A stretch of DNA of 64,000 nucleotides from Trinickia soli (GCF_002879855.1 NZ_PNYB01000003.1:186001-250000), one strand, 5' to 3'. Positions 53,990-64,000 are shown, numbered from the stretch's first letter. Notes: generated from the letters alone by a model not told the origin. Translations and numbers: made by a program.

Positions 53990-54844
53990 ATGATCGACAC
54001 CTGTTCCGACGCCCCCTTCGCCTTCGGCGATCTCCAAGGCTGCCACGCACCGTTCCAACGTCTGCTCGCGACGCTCACCCTCACGCCCGACACCCCGTTG
54101 TGGTTCGCGGGCGACCTCATCAACCGCGGGCCCGACTCGCTCGCGACGCTGCGCGAGGTCGCCGGCTTCGGCGAGCGCGCCCATTGCGTGCTCGGCAATC
54201 ACGATCTCCATCTCCTGGCCGTCGCGGCCGGCATCCGCAAGATGAAGGACAGCGACACGATCGCCGACATCCTCGCCGCCCCCGACGCCCAAGCGCTGCT
54301 CGACTGGCTTCGGCACCGGCCGTTCGCGCACTTCGAGCACGGCATGCTGATGGTGCATGCGGGCCTGTTGCCGCAATGGGATGTATCGCTGACGCTCGAA
54401 CTGGCGGACGAATTGCAGCGCGCGTTACGCGCGCCCGGCTGGAAAGAAACGCTCCGGGATCTCTACGGCAACGAGCCGCGCCGCTGGTCGCCCGACCTCA
54501 AGCGCAAAGAACGGATGCGCGTGGCGTTCAACGCATTGACGCGAATCCGCTTTTGCACGCCCGATGGCGCCATGGAATTCGCGGCGAACGGCGGGCCCAA
54601 GGCGGCGCCGCCTGGCCACCTGCCCTGGTTCGACGCGCCCGAGCGCCGCAGCGCCGATGTGACGATCGTCTTCGGTCATTGGGCCGCGCTCGGTTTGATG
54701 CTGCGCGGGAATCTCGTCGCCCTCGATTCGGGCTGCGTGTGGGGCAATCGCCTGTCCGCCGTCAGGCTCGCAGCCAATCCCAACGAGCGCACCGTCGTAC
54801 AGGTCGACTGTGGGGAGTGCGAAGGACAAGCGGCGGGCGAATGA
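53990..54844 (+). CDS. apaH: Bis(5'-nucleosyl)-tetraphosphatase, symmetrical
   Basis: ApaH hydrolyses Ap4A to two ADP and can remove Np4 RNA caps. The 284-residue metallophosphatase starts at ATG 53990 and shows the calcineurin-type motifs in order: FGDLQGCHAPF, FAGDLINRGPDS, CVLGNHDLHLLAVA and FGHWAALG. A frame beginning at 53873 is longer but Arg-rich and unlike the family. The apaH-rmlB junction marks the edge of the O-antigen locus, as it does in several Burkholderia genomes. Confidence 0.93.
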   Translation: MIDTCSDAPFAFGDLQGCHAPFQRLLATLTLTPDTPLWFAGDLINRGPDSLATLREVAGFGERAHCVLGNHDLHLLAVAAGIRKMKDSDTIADILAAPDAQALLDWLRHRPFAHFEHGMLMVHAGLLPQWDVSLTLELADELQRALRAPGWKETLRDLYGNEPRRWSPDLKRKERMRVAFNALTRIRFCTPDGAMEFAANGGPKAAPPGHLPWFDAPERRSADVTIVFGHWAALGLMLRGNLVALDSGCVWGNRLSAVRLAANPNERTVVQVDCGECEGQAAGE

Positions 54845-54938
54845 TGAAAGCGTGCCGGCGCAGCGTCTGCCCTTAAAGCTTGCCGGCACCGCGACCTTCC
54901 CGAAGGGGGCAGTCCCGTGCCAGCGCGCGCTATTCCGG

Positions 54939-55787
54939 TCACTGCCGCGGCGTAAGCGCGCCCTCGACCGCCGCGTCGTCGTCGCGCTCGCCGGCTTCGC
55001 CATCGTCTTCGGCGGCCGGCGACGACACGTCCTGATTCAGCGGGCGCGCCACCTTCCCTTGCAATTGACCGAGGCCGCTCGCCACCGCTTCGCGCGCCTT
55101 CGCCGCCAACGCGCGCCGATCGTCCATCGCGGGAATCGGCGTGCCGACGTACAGATGCGCCGTCAACGGCCCGCTGCGCAACACAGCATCAAGCGACGCA
55201 CCAAGCGACATATCGTCGATATACGCCGGCGCCGTCGACTGACGCCCCTCCCCATCCTCATACATCAAACAGATGGGCTGCACGGGACACTGCGCCGATA
55301 CGGCCGCCTGGAACAGATTCGCGTGAAACGGCAGCAGTGAGAAACCGTCCGAAGTCGTGCCTTCGGGAAACACGCAAACGACGCCGCCGCTTTCGAGGCG
55401 CGAAGCCATTTCGTGCATGGCGCGCTGCACATCCCGCCGCTTCTCTCGATGAATGAAAATCGTATCGAGCCGATGTGCGAGCCAGCCGACGACAGGCCAT
55501 TGGCGCACTTCCGCCTTCGAGACGAACGGCGTGGGCCGCCACGCGTTGACGACGTAGATGTCGACCCACGAAACGTGATTGCCGACGACGAGCGCACCGT
55601 GATCGAGCCGCTCGTCGTCGTGATGCACGACGAGACGCATGCCGACCAGCCGCAACAGCTTGAGCGACCACGCGCGATTGACTTCGCGCTTGCGCGCGTC
55701 GGACCAACGCGGATAGCGCGTCGCAATGATCCACACGCCATGCAGCAAATGCAGAATGAGGCGCAGTTTGGCGAAGGTCGACTTCAT
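54939..55787 (-). CDS. plsC: 1-acyl-sn-glycerol-3-phosphate acyltransferase
   Basis: This membrane-associated acyltransferase forms phosphatidic acid from lysophosphatidic acid. The 282 residues include the HX4D box NHVSWVD at 70-76 and the second family box VCVFPEGTTSDGF near residue 145. A hydrophobic N-terminus (LILHLLHGVWIIA) and an acidic C-terminal tail complete it. It follows pyrC after 24 nt at the end of the algH-ruvX-pyrR-pyrB-pyrC series. Related acyltransferases acting on other lipids cannot be ruled out. Confidence 0.87.
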   Translation of the reverse strand: MKSTFAKLRLILHLLHGVWIIATRYPRWSDARKREVNRAWSLKLLRLVGMRLVVHHDDERLDHGALVVGNHVSWVDIYVVNAWRPTPFVSKAEVRQWPVVGWLAHRLDTIFIHREKRRDVQRAMHEMASRLESGGVVCVFPEGTTSDGFSLLPFHANLFQAAVSAQCPVQPICLMYEDGEGRQSTAPAYIDDMSLGASLDAVLRSGPLTAHLYVGTPIPAMDDRRALAAKAREAVASGLGQLQGKVARPLNQDVSSPAAEDDGEAGERDDDAAVEGALTPRQ

Positions 55788-55811
55788 CGCAAGCGATCCC
55801 GTTCGTGCCCG

Positions 55812-57089
55812 TTATGTCCGCTCGAACGCCACGCGACCCGCGACGATCGTCGTGCGCACGCGGGCCGGCAGTTCATAGCCGAGGAAAGGCGTATTGTGCC
55901 CTTGGCTCTTGAGCGCGCGCGGCTCGACGCGCCAATAGCCGTTGCGATCGAATACGCAGACATCGGCCGCCGCGCCGACCTCGATACGGCCGGCGGGCAG
56001 CTTCAACACCTTCGCCGGTTCGTGCGTGATCCGCGCGAGCGCTTGCGCCAGCGAAAGCCGCGCTTCGTCCGCCCACTTGACTGTCAGCGACAGCAGCAAC
56101 TCGAGCCCCGTCGCACCGGGCGTGGCTTCGGCGAACGGCAGCAGCTTTTCGTCGTCGTCGACGGGCGTGTGATCCGAACAGATTGCGTCGATCGTGCCGT
56201 CGGCGAGTCCCGCGCGAATCGCCTCGCGATCGCGCTGCGTGCGCAGCGGCGGATCGAGCCGGAATTGCGAATCGAAGTAACCGATGTCGACATCGATCAG
56301 GTGGATATGATTCGCACTGACGTCGCAGCTGACGGGCAGCCCTTCGGCCTTGGCCTCGCGTAAGAGTGCAACACCCGTAGCCGAGGACAAGCGCGACAGA
56401 TGCACACGCGCGCCCGTGCTGCGCACGAGCTCGAAGATCGTATGCAACGCGATGGCTTCGGCCGCCACCGGCACGCCCGACAAGCCCAGGCGCGACGCGA
56501 CGGCGCCGCTGGCCGCTACGCCGCCCTTGGCGAGATAGGCGTCCTGCGGGCGCAACCACACGGTGTAGCCGTACGTGCTCGCATATTGCAGCGCGCGCAG
56601 CAACACCTGCGTATCGACGACCGGCACGTCAGCTTGCGTAAAGCCGACGCAGCCCGCTTCGGTCAGCCCGACCATCTCGGTAATGACGGCGCCTTTCAGG
56701 CCGACGGTCAATGCCCCCAGCGGGTGTACGTGCGCGCGATTCAGATTACGCGCGCGAAAACGCAGCATTTCGACCAGACCCGGTTCATCGAGAACCGGAT
56801 CGGTGTCGGGCGGGCACGCGAGCGTCGTGACGCCGCCCGCAACGGCCGCCGCCATTTCCGAATCGAGCGTCGCTTTGTGCTCGTAACCCGGTTCGCGCAA
56901 ACGCGCCGACAAATCGACGAAGCCCGGTGCGACGAACAGCCCCTTGGCGTCGATCGTCTTATCCGCCTGAAAGCCGTCCGGCGCGGCGCCGATCGCGGCG
57001 ATCCGGCCGTCGGCGATGAATACGTCCGCCCGTTTTTCGGCGCCCGCGGCCGGATCGATCACCGTACCGCCTTCGATATGAATCTTCAT
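55812..57089 (-). CDS. pyrC: Dihydroorotase-like protein, apparently noncatalytic (PyrC'/PyrX)
   Basis: The 425-residue amidohydrolase fold protein matches the type I dihydroorotase family, but the metal-binding HxH near the N-terminus is lost. The segment FVDLSARLREPG has Ser61 and Arg63 where the two His residues should be, while the substrate-binding REPG remains. In P. aeruginosa the analogous PyrC' is inactive but needed for assembly of active PyrB. It follows pyrB by 63 nt, as expected for such a partner. A separate active dihydroorotase should exist elsewhere in the genome. Confidence 0.88.
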   Translation of the reverse strand: MKIHIEGGTVIDPAAGAEKRADVFIADGRIAAIGAAPDGFQADKTIDAKGLFVAPGFVDLSARLREPGYEHKATLDSEMAAAVAGGVTTLACPPDTDPVLDEPGLVEMLRFRARNLNRAHVHPLGALTVGLKGAVITEMVGLTEAGCVGFTQADVPVVDTQVLLRALQYASTYGYTVWLRPQDAYLAKGGVAASGAVASRLGLSGVPVAAEAIALHTIFELVRSTGARVHLSRLSSATGVALLREAKAEGLPVSCDVSANHIHLIDVDIGYFDSQFRLDPPLRTQRDREAIRAGLADGTIDAICSDHTPVDDDEKLLPFAEATPGATGLELLLSLTVKWADEARLSLAQALARITHEPAKVLKLPAGRIEVGAAADVCVFDRNGYWRVEPRALKSQGHNTPFLGYELPARVRTTIVAGRVAFERT

Positions 57090-57152
57090 GCGCTGCCTTT
57101 GTTTTCTTTCCGTCGCTCTTCTATGCGGTTCGGTCGTATCGACGCCGTCCGC

Positions 57153-58184
57153 TCACTCGTTGTTGCCGGCGACGATGCTCATCACGGCCATGCGAACCGC
57201 AATGCCGAACGTCACCTGATTGAGAATCACCGATTGCGGGCCGTCCGCCACTTGCGAATCGATTTCTACCCCGCGGTTCATCGGCCCAGGATGCATCACG
57301 ATCGCATCGGGCTTCGCACGCGCAAGCCGCTCGGGCGTCAAGCCCCAGCTCTTGAAGTACTCCTGCGCCGAAGGCAGCAGCGCCCCGCTCATCCGCTCGT
57401 TCTGCAGCCGCAACATGATGATGACGTCGACGTCCTTCAACCCCTCGTCGAGGTTGTGGCAGACGCGCACGCCAAGCTCCTCCAACCCGCCGGGCAACAG
57501 CGTACGCGGCCCGATCGCCCGCACTTCCGGCACGCCGAGCGTCGTCAGCGCGTGGATGTCGGAGCGCGCCACGCGCGAATGCAGAATATCGCCGACGATC
57601 GCCACGCGCAGATTCGTGAAATCGCGCTTGTAATGTCGGATCGTGTACATGTCGAGCAACCCTTGCGTGGGGTGCGCATGACGCCCATCGCCGGCGTTGA
57701 TCACATGCACGTGCGGCGCGCAGTGCTCGGCAATCAGATAGGGCGCGCCGCTCGATGCATGGCGCACGACGAACATGTCGGCATGCATGGCCGACAGATT
57801 GTTGATCGTATCGAGCAGCGATTCGCCCTTGCTCGTAGACGACGCGTTGATGTTCAGATTGAGGACGTCGGCCGACAGGCGTTTGGCCGCGATTTCGAAC
57901 GTCGTGCGCGTACGCGTCGAGTTTTCGAAAAAGAGATTGAAGACCGATTTGCCACGCAACAACGGCACCTTTTTCACTTCGCGATCCGTCACGCTGACGA
58001 ACTGCTCGGCCGTATCGAGAATATGCGTGACGATGGACCGCGGCAGCCCCTCGATCGTAAGCAGGTGCTTGAGCTCGCCGTTCCTGGTGAGCTGGGGGTT
58101 GCCCTTCAGAAAGCCGTAGCGAAAACGCTCGGAAGCGGCGGCCTCGCCGCCGTCGGCGGCATGGCTCGGGGTGACGGTGTTCAT
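57153..58184 (-). CDS. pyrB: Aspartate carbamoyltransferase catalytic subunit
   Basis: PyrB makes N-carbamoyl-aspartate, the committed step of pyrimidine synthesis. The 343-residue product has the carbamoyl-phosphate motif [13 protein letters not shown], the segment [20 protein letters not shown] and the aspartate loop [10 protein letters not shown] 35-residue N-terminal extension precedes the core, as in the class that needs PyrC' for assembly. It lies between pyrR and pyrC'. Confidence 0.95.
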   Translation of the reverse strand: MNTVTPSHAADGGEAAASERFRYGFLKGNPQLTRNGELKHLLTIEGLPRSIVTHILDTAEQFVSVTDREVKKVPLLRGKSVFNLFFENSTRTRTTFEIAAKRLSADVLNLNINASSTSKGESLLDTINNLSAMHADMFVVRHASSGAPYLIAEHCAPHVHVINAGDGRHAHPTQGLLDMYTIRHYKRDFTNLRVAIVGDILHSRVARSDIHALTTLGVPEVRAIGPRTLLPGGLEELGVRVCHNLDEGLKDVDVIIMLRLQNERMSGALLPSAQEYFKSWGLTPERLARAKPDAIVMHPGPMNRGVEIDSQVADGPQSVILNQVTFGIAVRMAVMSIVAGNNE

Positions 58185-58294
58185 GGTCGGTCGACTGATT
58201 CAAACATGGGTGGACGACGCGCCGCGCGACGTGCGCCTGCCGTGGCGCGTGCGCGTTTCGTCGGAAAGCAATTGCAGCGAGTCCGGGGCACGCA

Positions 58295-58810
58295 TCAAGC
58301 GCCACGCGCTTCGGTGCGGAACGTGAAGCGCATGTCGGCCCCTTGCTCCAGCACAAGCGTTGCATTGGCATCGGGTTCGGCGGATACACCCACGAAGCGC
58401 GCTTCGATTGGCATCTCGCGGCCGCTGCGCTCGGCCAGCACGGCCAGCTCGATCGCGGCGGGACGCCCGTAGTCGTACAGCTCGTTGATGGCGGCGCGCA
58501 CGGTGCGCCCCGTGTGCAGGACGTCGTCGACGAGCACGATGCGCCGGTCGTTGACGTCGAACGGCAGCGAGGTAGGGCTCGCCTGGCTGTGCAAGCCCTT
58601 CTTGGCGTAGTCGTCGCGATGCAATGCGACGTTCACGACGCCAAAAAACCTGGCGCCGAGATCGGCGGACAAGCGCTGTGCGAGCCAGGCGCCCCCGCTG
58701 TAGATGCCGGCGAGCACGGGGCCGTCGGCAGCCGCGAACGATGTGCCGTAGGCGTCGCGAATCTGCGCAAGAAGCGTCTGGTACGACGCCTCGGCATCAA
58801 TGTAGCTCAT
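58295..58810 (-). CDS. pyrR: Uracil phosphoribosyltransferase/pyr regulator-like protein
   Basis: The 171-residue phosphoribosyltransferase carries the PRPP loop [18 protein letters not shown] and an N-terminal [11 protein letters not shown] loop, matching PyrR-type proteins. In Gram-positive bacteria PyrR controls pyr attenuation. In Gram-negative bacteria the regulatory role is less clear, and uracil phosphoribosyltransferase activity is possible. ATG 58810 overlaps the ruvX 3' end by 14 nt. I did not identify a PyrR-type attenuator in the 110-nt gap to pyrB. Confidence 0.88.
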   Translation of the reverse strand: MSYIDAEASYQTLLAQIRDAYGTSFAAADGPVLAGIYSGGAWLAQRLSADLGARFFGVVNVALHRDDYAKKGLHSQASPTSLPFDVNDRRIVLVDDVLHTGRTVRAAINELYDYGRPAAIELAVLAERSGREMPIEARFVGVSAEPDANATLVLEQGADMRFTFRTEARGA

Positions 58811-59231
58811 CGGAAAGTCCGTCCAGATACTGTTGAAGAATGATGCGCGCCGCTTCGGCATCTCGCATCTGCGCCGCTATCCCCTCCTCGCGCATGTCGA
58901 GATCGGCGGCCACTGAACTGTAGCGCTCGTCCACCCAATCGACGGGCAGGTTGAAACGCCCGTTCAGTTGATTGCCGAAGCGTTTCGCCATCTGCGTCAT
59001 TTCGTGGGGCGCGCCATCCGGGTGCAGCGGCAGCCCGACGACGAGCGCCTCGGGCTTCCACTCGCTGATGAGCTTGCCCACGGCTTCGAAACGGGACTCG
59101 CGGCTGCGATTCGGCACGACGACGAGCGCACGAGCCTGGCGGGTCAGCACGTTGCCGATTGCCACCCCGATGCGCTTTTCGCCGTAATCGAACGCAAGCA
59201 GCGTCGCCTCACGCCCGACCGGTTTCATCAT
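58797..59231 (-). CDS. ruvX: Holliday-junction resolvase-like RNase (YqgF/RuvX)
   Basis: The 144-residue RNase H-like protein has [16 protein letters not shown] with the first catalytic Asp, [11 protein letters not shown] and [12 protein letters not shown] with the later acidic residues. The family takes part in 16S rRNA 5'-end processing. The first of two tandem ATGs (59231) forms ATGA with the algH stop. The frame reaching 59708 is antisense-like and is rejected. This algH-ruvX-pyrR overlap is standard for the lineage. Confidence 0.92.
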   Translation of the reverse strand: MMKPVGREATLLAFDYGEKRIGVAIGNVLTRQARALVVVPNRSRESRFEAVGKLISEWKPEALVVGLPLHPDGAPHEMTQMAKRFGNQLNGRFNLPVDWVDERYSSVAADLDMREEGIAAQMRDAEAARIILQQYLDGLSDELH

Positions 59232-59806
59232 GCGTGACCCGCGTCGCCGGAAAGCATCGACGGCGTAACGCCGAGCAGCGCCAGTGCGGCTTCGAAACGC
59301 CCCTCTGCCGGCACGTCGAACACGATCTTGGGGTCGGCCTCGACCGTCAGCCAGCCATTGCGGGAAATCTCTTCTTCGAGCTGGCCGGCGCCCCAGCCGG
59401 CATGGCCGAGCGTCAGCAGGAAGCGTTGCGGGCCCTTGCCGCTCGCCACGGCTTCGAGCACGTCTTTCGACGTCGTCATCTCCAACCCGCCCGTGACCGC
59501 CATCGACGACGTGTAGGCACTGCCCTCGACCGGTTCGTGCAGCACGAAGCCGCGCTCCGTTTGGACGGGACCGCCAAAGTAGACAGGGACATGGAGCAGC
59601 GGCTCGATTTCGAGCTTCAAATCGATGCGGCTGAAAAGCGATTCGAGATCGATGTCGGTCGGCCGGTTGATGACGAGGCCAAGCGCGCCACGCTCGCTGT
59701 GATCGCAAAGGTAGACCACAGTCCCTGAAAAAGTGGGATCGGCCATATTGGGCATGGCGATCAGGAACTGGTTGGTCAGATTGATGCGATCGTTACTCTT
59801 AGGCAT
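59228..59806 (-). CDS. algH: YqgE/AlgH family protein
   Basis: The 192-residue product starts at ATG 59806 and shows the YqgE/AlgH hallmark [20 protein letters not shown] near its N-terminus, then [14 protein letters not shown] and [19 protein letters not shown]. The family's biochemical role is not settled, although AlgH affects alginate expression in Pseudomonas. It is the first gene of the algH-ruvX-pyrR unit and is followed upstream by a 265-nt spacer with no gene. Confidence 0.92.
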   Translation of the reverse strand: MPKSNDRINLTNQFLIAMPNMADPTFSGTVVYLCDHSERGALGLVINRPTDIDLESLFSRIDLKLEIEPLLHVPVYFGGPVQTERGFVLHEPVEGSAYTSSMAVTGGLEMTTSKDVLEAVASGKGPQRFLLTLGHAGWGAGQLEEEISRNGWLTVEADPKIVFDVPAEGRFEAALALLGVTPSMLSGDAGHA

Positions 59807-60071
59807 GGTTCGAATTTTAGCAAAGACGGTGCAGGTTGGACGCCACAAGTGCGTGCGAGCACGCAGTGACGGGCCACGCGCGGCAAGCCGGCGCGTCGTT
59901 CGCGCGAGCGATGGGCAGGCCGTTTCCCGCACTCTATCACGCAAGCAAGCGCCGCCTTCGGTCCTATGGCCGTTCGGACAAGCCAGTGTCGTGAAGATAG
60001 GGAATCGGGTTCGAATCGGGCGCGCCTCGTGCCCGAACGGGCGTCAGTCGAGGCCTCAAGTCTTGCAGTGC

Positions 60072-61436
60072 TTAAGGAATAACGGACGAAGCCGGACCGG
60101 CTCGCTCGATCGCCTGAGTCAGGAGCGCCAGCGGCACGGCCGAATCGGGCGGCGCCACGCCCGCCGCGACGCGCAGCAGCATGGCGCGCAGGGCCTCGCC
60201 GGCCTGCTCGATCGGGCGACGGGCGGGCGCACACTCCGGCGATCCAATCTGCGCCGCGTAGACGTGCCGGCGCCATGCGAGCCCCAGCGCATCGGCGAGC
60301 AAGCCGATATGCCCGAGCCCCACAGCCTGGGCGGCAGCGCCTAGCCGATAAGCCGACTGCACCGCATGCCCGGCCGCCACGGTATCGGGCGTCGATGTCG
60401 CGAACGCCGCATCCGTGCTCACAGCAAGCGCCGACATCGACGCATCGGCCGTTTGCAGGAAATCTTCGTACGCGTAGACAGGCACCGATACGGCCCCGAG
60501 CTCGCGCGACACGGCGCCGGCGTCGGCCGCAGCCTCGGCGCCGGTCGCACTCTGCTCCCAGGCCACCTCCGAGGATTGCGTCGCCGCGATATGCCAATCG
60601 ACGGTCAAACCATAATCATTCAACAGTGCGACCGCATCGGCGTCCTCGGCCGCGGCGCCGTAAAGCGCGTAATCGCGCCATACCAGCGCGAGCGTCGCGC
60701 GCACGAACGAGCGCGGCGCTGGTTGCGATCCCTGCACGGGTTCGGCCAGCAGCATATTGCAGCGCGCATAGAATCGCTTCGCCTCGGAATCGCCCGCTTG
60801 CGCCCGCCCGCTCACGCGCAGACTGCGCGCACAGGCGCCGGCCAGACGCCAAACGTCATACGGATCGTCGCCAGCCAGCGCGTCGATGCACGCGTCCAGT
60901 TCGTCGATCGCAGCAGCAGCGCCCTCGCTGCCTTTCAACACGGGCAGCAGCGCTTGCTCGTAACGGGCGCGCAATACCGCAAGCTTCGGCGCCGGATTCG
61001 CACGCAAGGTTGCAGGCGCGATAGGACGCCCCGCAAGAGCCAGATCCTCGAACGCGACGGCGTAACTTTGGGTATGGCGTGCCACGAGCGCGTGGAGATC
61101 GCGATAGTGGGAGAAAAGCGTAGGCGAGCAAGCAAGCTCGCGCAGGTTGCGACGGATGAGCGCCGCATGAAAATCGGCCAGCGTCGTGTTGAACGGTGGC
61201 AAGCATTCGTCGGCGGCTGCGAACGGCGCTGCGAGCACGAGGGCATCAGCAAAGCGCTGCGATGGAAGCCACCCGGCTTGGCGCAACGCCTGGGCAGCGC
61301 GCAGCAGCGGCCCGACGACAGCCATGCGCGCCTCATTCGCCTTGCGCGCTTCGGCCAGCGCCGCTTCCGCGTCGCGCACCGCGCCGCCGCGCGGGTTCGG
61401 CAAGGCTTCGAGGCGCTGTAGATCGGCGGATGTCAT
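60072..61436 (-). CDS. FimL/ChpA N-terminal-like protein (degenerate Hpt-type), function unproven
   Basis: The 454-residue, Ala-rich, mostly helical protein has no signal peptide or membrane segment. Its later part includes AAGHAVQSAYRLGAAAQAVG, which resembles the histidine-phosphotransfer helix seen in ChpA/PilL and the scaffold FimL. The usual phospho-acceptor His-Thr/Ser-Leu-Lys is not retained. A FimL-like scaffold for type IV pilus signalling is therefore a guess. ATG 61436 is used; a GTG at 61460 would add eight residues. It lies 55 nt after rubredoxin. Confidence 0.55.
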   Translation of the reverse strand: MTSADLQRLEALPNPRGGAVRDAEAALAEARKANEARMAVVGPLLRAAQALRQAGWLPSQRFADALVLAAPFAAADECLPPFNTTLADFHAALIRRNLRELACSPTLFSHYRDLHALVARHTQSYAVAFEDLALAGRPIAPATLRANPAPKLAVLRARYEQALLPVLKGSEGAAAAIDELDACIDALAGDDPYDVWRLAGACARSLRVSGRAQAGDSEAKRFYARCNMLLAEPVQGSQPAPRSFVRATLALVWRDYALYGAAAEDADAVALLNDYGLTVDWHIAATQSSEVAWEQSATGAEAAADAGAVSRELGAVSVPVYAYEDFLQTADASMSALAVSTDAAFATSTPDTVAAGHAVQSAYRLGAAAQAVGLGHIGLLADALGLAWRRHVYAAQIGSPECAPARRPIEQAGEALRAMLLRVAAGVAPPDSAVPLALLTQAIERAGPASSVIP

Positions 61437-61491
61437 GGCATCGTGGAAGGCGGGCGGCACGAACCCGATCGGGCCAGCCGCAAGACCTGGG

Positions 61492-61662
61492 TCAGATCTG
61501 AACCATCTCGAAATCTTCCTTGCGCGCGCCGCATTCGGGGCACGTCCAATTGATCGGGACGTCTTCCCAGCGCGTGCCCGGCGCGATGCCTTCTTCAGGC
61601 AGACCGGCCTCTTCGTCGTAGATCCAGCCGCAAATCAGGCACATCCAGCTTCTATATTCCAT
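61492..61662 (-). CDS. rubA: Rubredoxin
   Basis: The 56-residue product is a complete rubredoxin with two Cys-x2-Cys knuckles, Cys8/Cys11 (MCLICGWIYDEEAG) and Cys41/Cys44 (WTCPECGARKEDFE), which hold one iron for single-electron transfer. The start at ATG 61662 (MEYRSW) gives the exact family length; an upstream extension to 61746 is rejected. It is divergent from thiD across about 295 nt in which I see no further gene. Its electron partners are unknown. Confidence 0.95.
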   Translation of the reverse strand: MEYRSWMCLICGWIYDEEAGLPEEGIAPGTRWEDVPINWTCPECGARKEDFEMVQI

Positions 61663-61957
61663 TCTTGTATCGCGTCGAAAGGTCCGTTGAGCAAAGAGCC
61701 ATGATGGTACCGTTTTTGAGGCGGCCGTGGCTAGGAATCCTGGCAACAGCCGCGATGCGTCATTCGCGGTTGCGTTCGCTGCCGCATGCGCCCGCGCCGC
61801 CTGGGCGCACCGACACTCGCCCGACGAGGCCTGGCGTGGGCGGACCTACTGTCCTCGTCAGTGCCATCGGAGTGAATAAAGCCGCATAATGAGGCGTCCG
61901 CGCAGGCGCGCCGCCCGGCCCGCCGCCCGCGGTTTTCACGATATTTCGCTCCACGCC

Positions 61958-62815
61958 ATGCACAGTGCCGCTCCCCCTATCGTTTTGACCTTCGGCTTGT
62001 CCGACCCTACCGGCGGCTTCGGGCTGCAAGCCGATCTACTCACGCTGGCGAGCATGGGCTGCCACGGGGTATCGGTGCTCACCGGCTATACGGTGCGCGA
62101 TTCGGCCAACTGCGACGAAGTGACGGGTCTTGACCCTGACGTCGTCGCGACACAAGCACGCATGCTGCTGGAGGACATGCCCATCGCCGCCTTCAAAGTC
62201 GGCGCGGCGACGCGTGCCGAAGTGGTCAGCGCGATCGCCGAAGTCGTGTCCGACTACGACGGCATTCCGCTGATCCTGGCACCCGATTTCACCGTGGACG
62301 ACGAGCACGTCCTTGCCGCCGACGAGCTGCGCGAGTCGATTGCCGATCTGCTCGCGCCGCAAACCACGATCCTGATCGCGGATCAATCGACCTTGATCAC
62401 GCTCGCGCAGCCCGACGGCGAAGCCGAGGCGCCAAGCCTCGATGCGGCCATTGCGCATCTGCTTTCGCAGGGCGCCGAATATGTGCTGTCGACCCAGACC
62501 GGCACGCATCGGCTCGTCAACACGCTGTTTGGCGAAGAGGGGCAATTGCGGCAGGACATGTGGGATTGGCCGCAACACCGGCTGATGGGGATCACCGACA
62601 CGCTGGGCGCGGCCGTCGCCGCCCTGCTTGCCAACGGGCAGGAACCCGCCGAAGCCGCGCGCGAAGCGCAGGAGTATCTCTATCAGGCGGTTCGCCAGGC
62701 GTTTCGACCCGGCATGGGCGCCTATCTGCCCGATCGCTTCTTCTGGGCACGTGACGACGCTGAAACGCCGCAGATCGGAGAAGAAATGCCGCGGCCCAAA
62801 CCGACGCGAACGTAG
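61958..62815 (+). CDS. thiD: Hydroxymethylpyrimidine/phosphomethylpyrimidine kinase
   Basis: The 285-residue ribokinase-fold enzyme phosphorylates HMP and HMP-P in thiamine synthesis. The N-terminus VLTFGLSDPTGGFGLQADLL is the ThiD pattern, and QHRLMGITDTLGAAVAAL corresponds to the C-terminal anion hole, where the family usually has GTGC. That substitution (TDTLGAA) leaves the catalytic Asp position uncertain, so a kinase of altered specificity is possible. ATG 61958 is preferred over an upstream ATG at 61889. A bidirectional terminator follows 17 nt downstream. Confidence 0.83.
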   Translation: MHSAAPPIVLTFGLSDPTGGFGLQADLLTLASMGCHGVSVLTGYTVRDSANCDEVTGLDPDVVATQARMLLEDMPIAAFKVGAATRAEVVSAIAEVVSDYDGIPLILAPDFTVDDEHVLAADELRESIADLLAPQTTILIADQSTLITLAQPDGEAEAPSLDAAIAHLLSQGAEYVLSTQTGTHRLVNTLFGEEGQLRQDMWDWPQHRLMGITDTLGAAVAALLANGQEPAEAAREAQEYLYQAVRQAFRPGMGAYLPDRFFWARDDAETPQIGEEMPRPKPTRT

Positions 62816-62831
62816 CCGGAAAAACCGGACG

Positions 62832-62864
62832 AAAAAAAACCTGCATCGCTGCAGGTTTTTTTTT
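62832..62864. terminator. Bidirectional intrinsic terminator between thiD and groEL
   Basis: A 6-bp GC-rich stem (cctgca / tgcagg) around a TCGC loop is flanked by eight A residues on the left and nine T residues on the right. It gives a U-tract in both orientations for the converging thiD and groEL genes. Confidence 0.92.
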
Positions 62865-62939
62865 CGCAAGGGGACGCGCCTTGTGGCGCGCCCGCCATGT
62901 CGTTTCGACGTGCGGCCTGAAACGGCCGCAACGCCGAAA

Positions 62940-64000
<1,061 letters not shown>

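Noticed and set aside
54852-54889. Terminator between apaH and plsC
   Set aside because: The gtgccggc/gccggcac pairing has a 22-base loop and no T-run, so it is not convincing.
56400-58472. 690-residue plus-strand open frame
   Set aside because: It is antisense to pyrC' and pyrB and has Arg/His-rich composition with no recognisable domain.

Overview
The window is a GC-rich chromosomal segment that looks like a member of the Burkholderiaceae (Burkholderia, Paraburkholderia, Caballeronia or Trinickia type). The support is the mix of a Kdo hydroxylase with waaC/waaA, the run algH-ruvX-pyrR-pyrB-noncatalytic pyrC-plsC-apaH leading into rmlBADC and an O-antigen locus, and the rubredoxin/thiD/groEL neighbourhood. 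No genus-level call is possible from this reading alone. No rRNA, tRNA, CRISPR array or insertion sequence was recognised.

Layout. (1) 1-3992: inner-core LPS genes on the minus strand (waaC, Kdo hydroxylase, partial waaA) and a divergent DUF2242 lipoprotein. (2) 4089-10100: a phosphohexomutase on the minus strand, then a tightly overlapped plus-strand set of flippase, GT2, GT4 and galE. (3) 10192-19332: a minus-strand five-gene unit encoding a complete type I secretion machine (ABC exporter, HlyD adaptor, TolC outer-membrane protein), a small two-TM protein and a 1133-residue repeat protein. The repeat protein has sixteen tandem 41-residue units and eight copies of a 6-residue linker, and is the obvious candidate cargo. 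(4) 20042-28520: ten plus-strand glycan genes, comprising a WecA-like transferase, a small EmrE-like membrane protein, three methyltransferases, a WbqC protein, a NeuD-type acyltransferase, a propeller protein, an ArnC/GtrB-like GT2 and a WecE-like aminotransferase. A convergent GT-C-like membrane protein follows at 28611-29867. (5) 29959-53775: the O-antigen locus proper. It holds wbpM/wbpL/wbpV homologues, a ligase-like protein, a methyltransferase, a formyltransferase-like/propeller fusion, three GT4 enzymes, an asparagine-synthase-like amidotransferase, a Wzy candidate, a MurJ-like flippase, wbpP and wbpO homologues, and rmlDCAB. (6) 53990-64000: housekeeping genes apaH, plsC, pyrC', pyrB, pyrR, ruvX, algH, a FimL/ChpA-like protein, rubredoxin, thiD and the 3' part of groEL.

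How the genes fit together. The precursor genes imply dTDP-L-rhamnose (rmlBADC), UDP-QuiNAc or UDP-FucNAc (WbpM+WbpV, with WbpL as initiating transferase) and UDP-GalNAcA (WbpP+WbpO), the last perhaps amidated by the asparagine-synthase-like protein. This resembles the sugar set of the Pseudomonas aeruginosa O6 O unit. The 20-30 kb block looks like a second, Arn/Gtr-like branch: an aminotransferase for a 4-amino-4,6-dideoxyhexose, a polyprenyl-phosphate GT2, a small EmrE-like candidate flippase and a GT-C-like acceptor transferase. These links are inferences from family membership and position.

The most unusual items are the type I secretion unit with its exactly periodic non-RTX solenoid-like cargo and coupled 196-aa partner, the Arn-like cassette, and the formyltransferase-like/propeller fusion whose catalytic Asn position is Ser.
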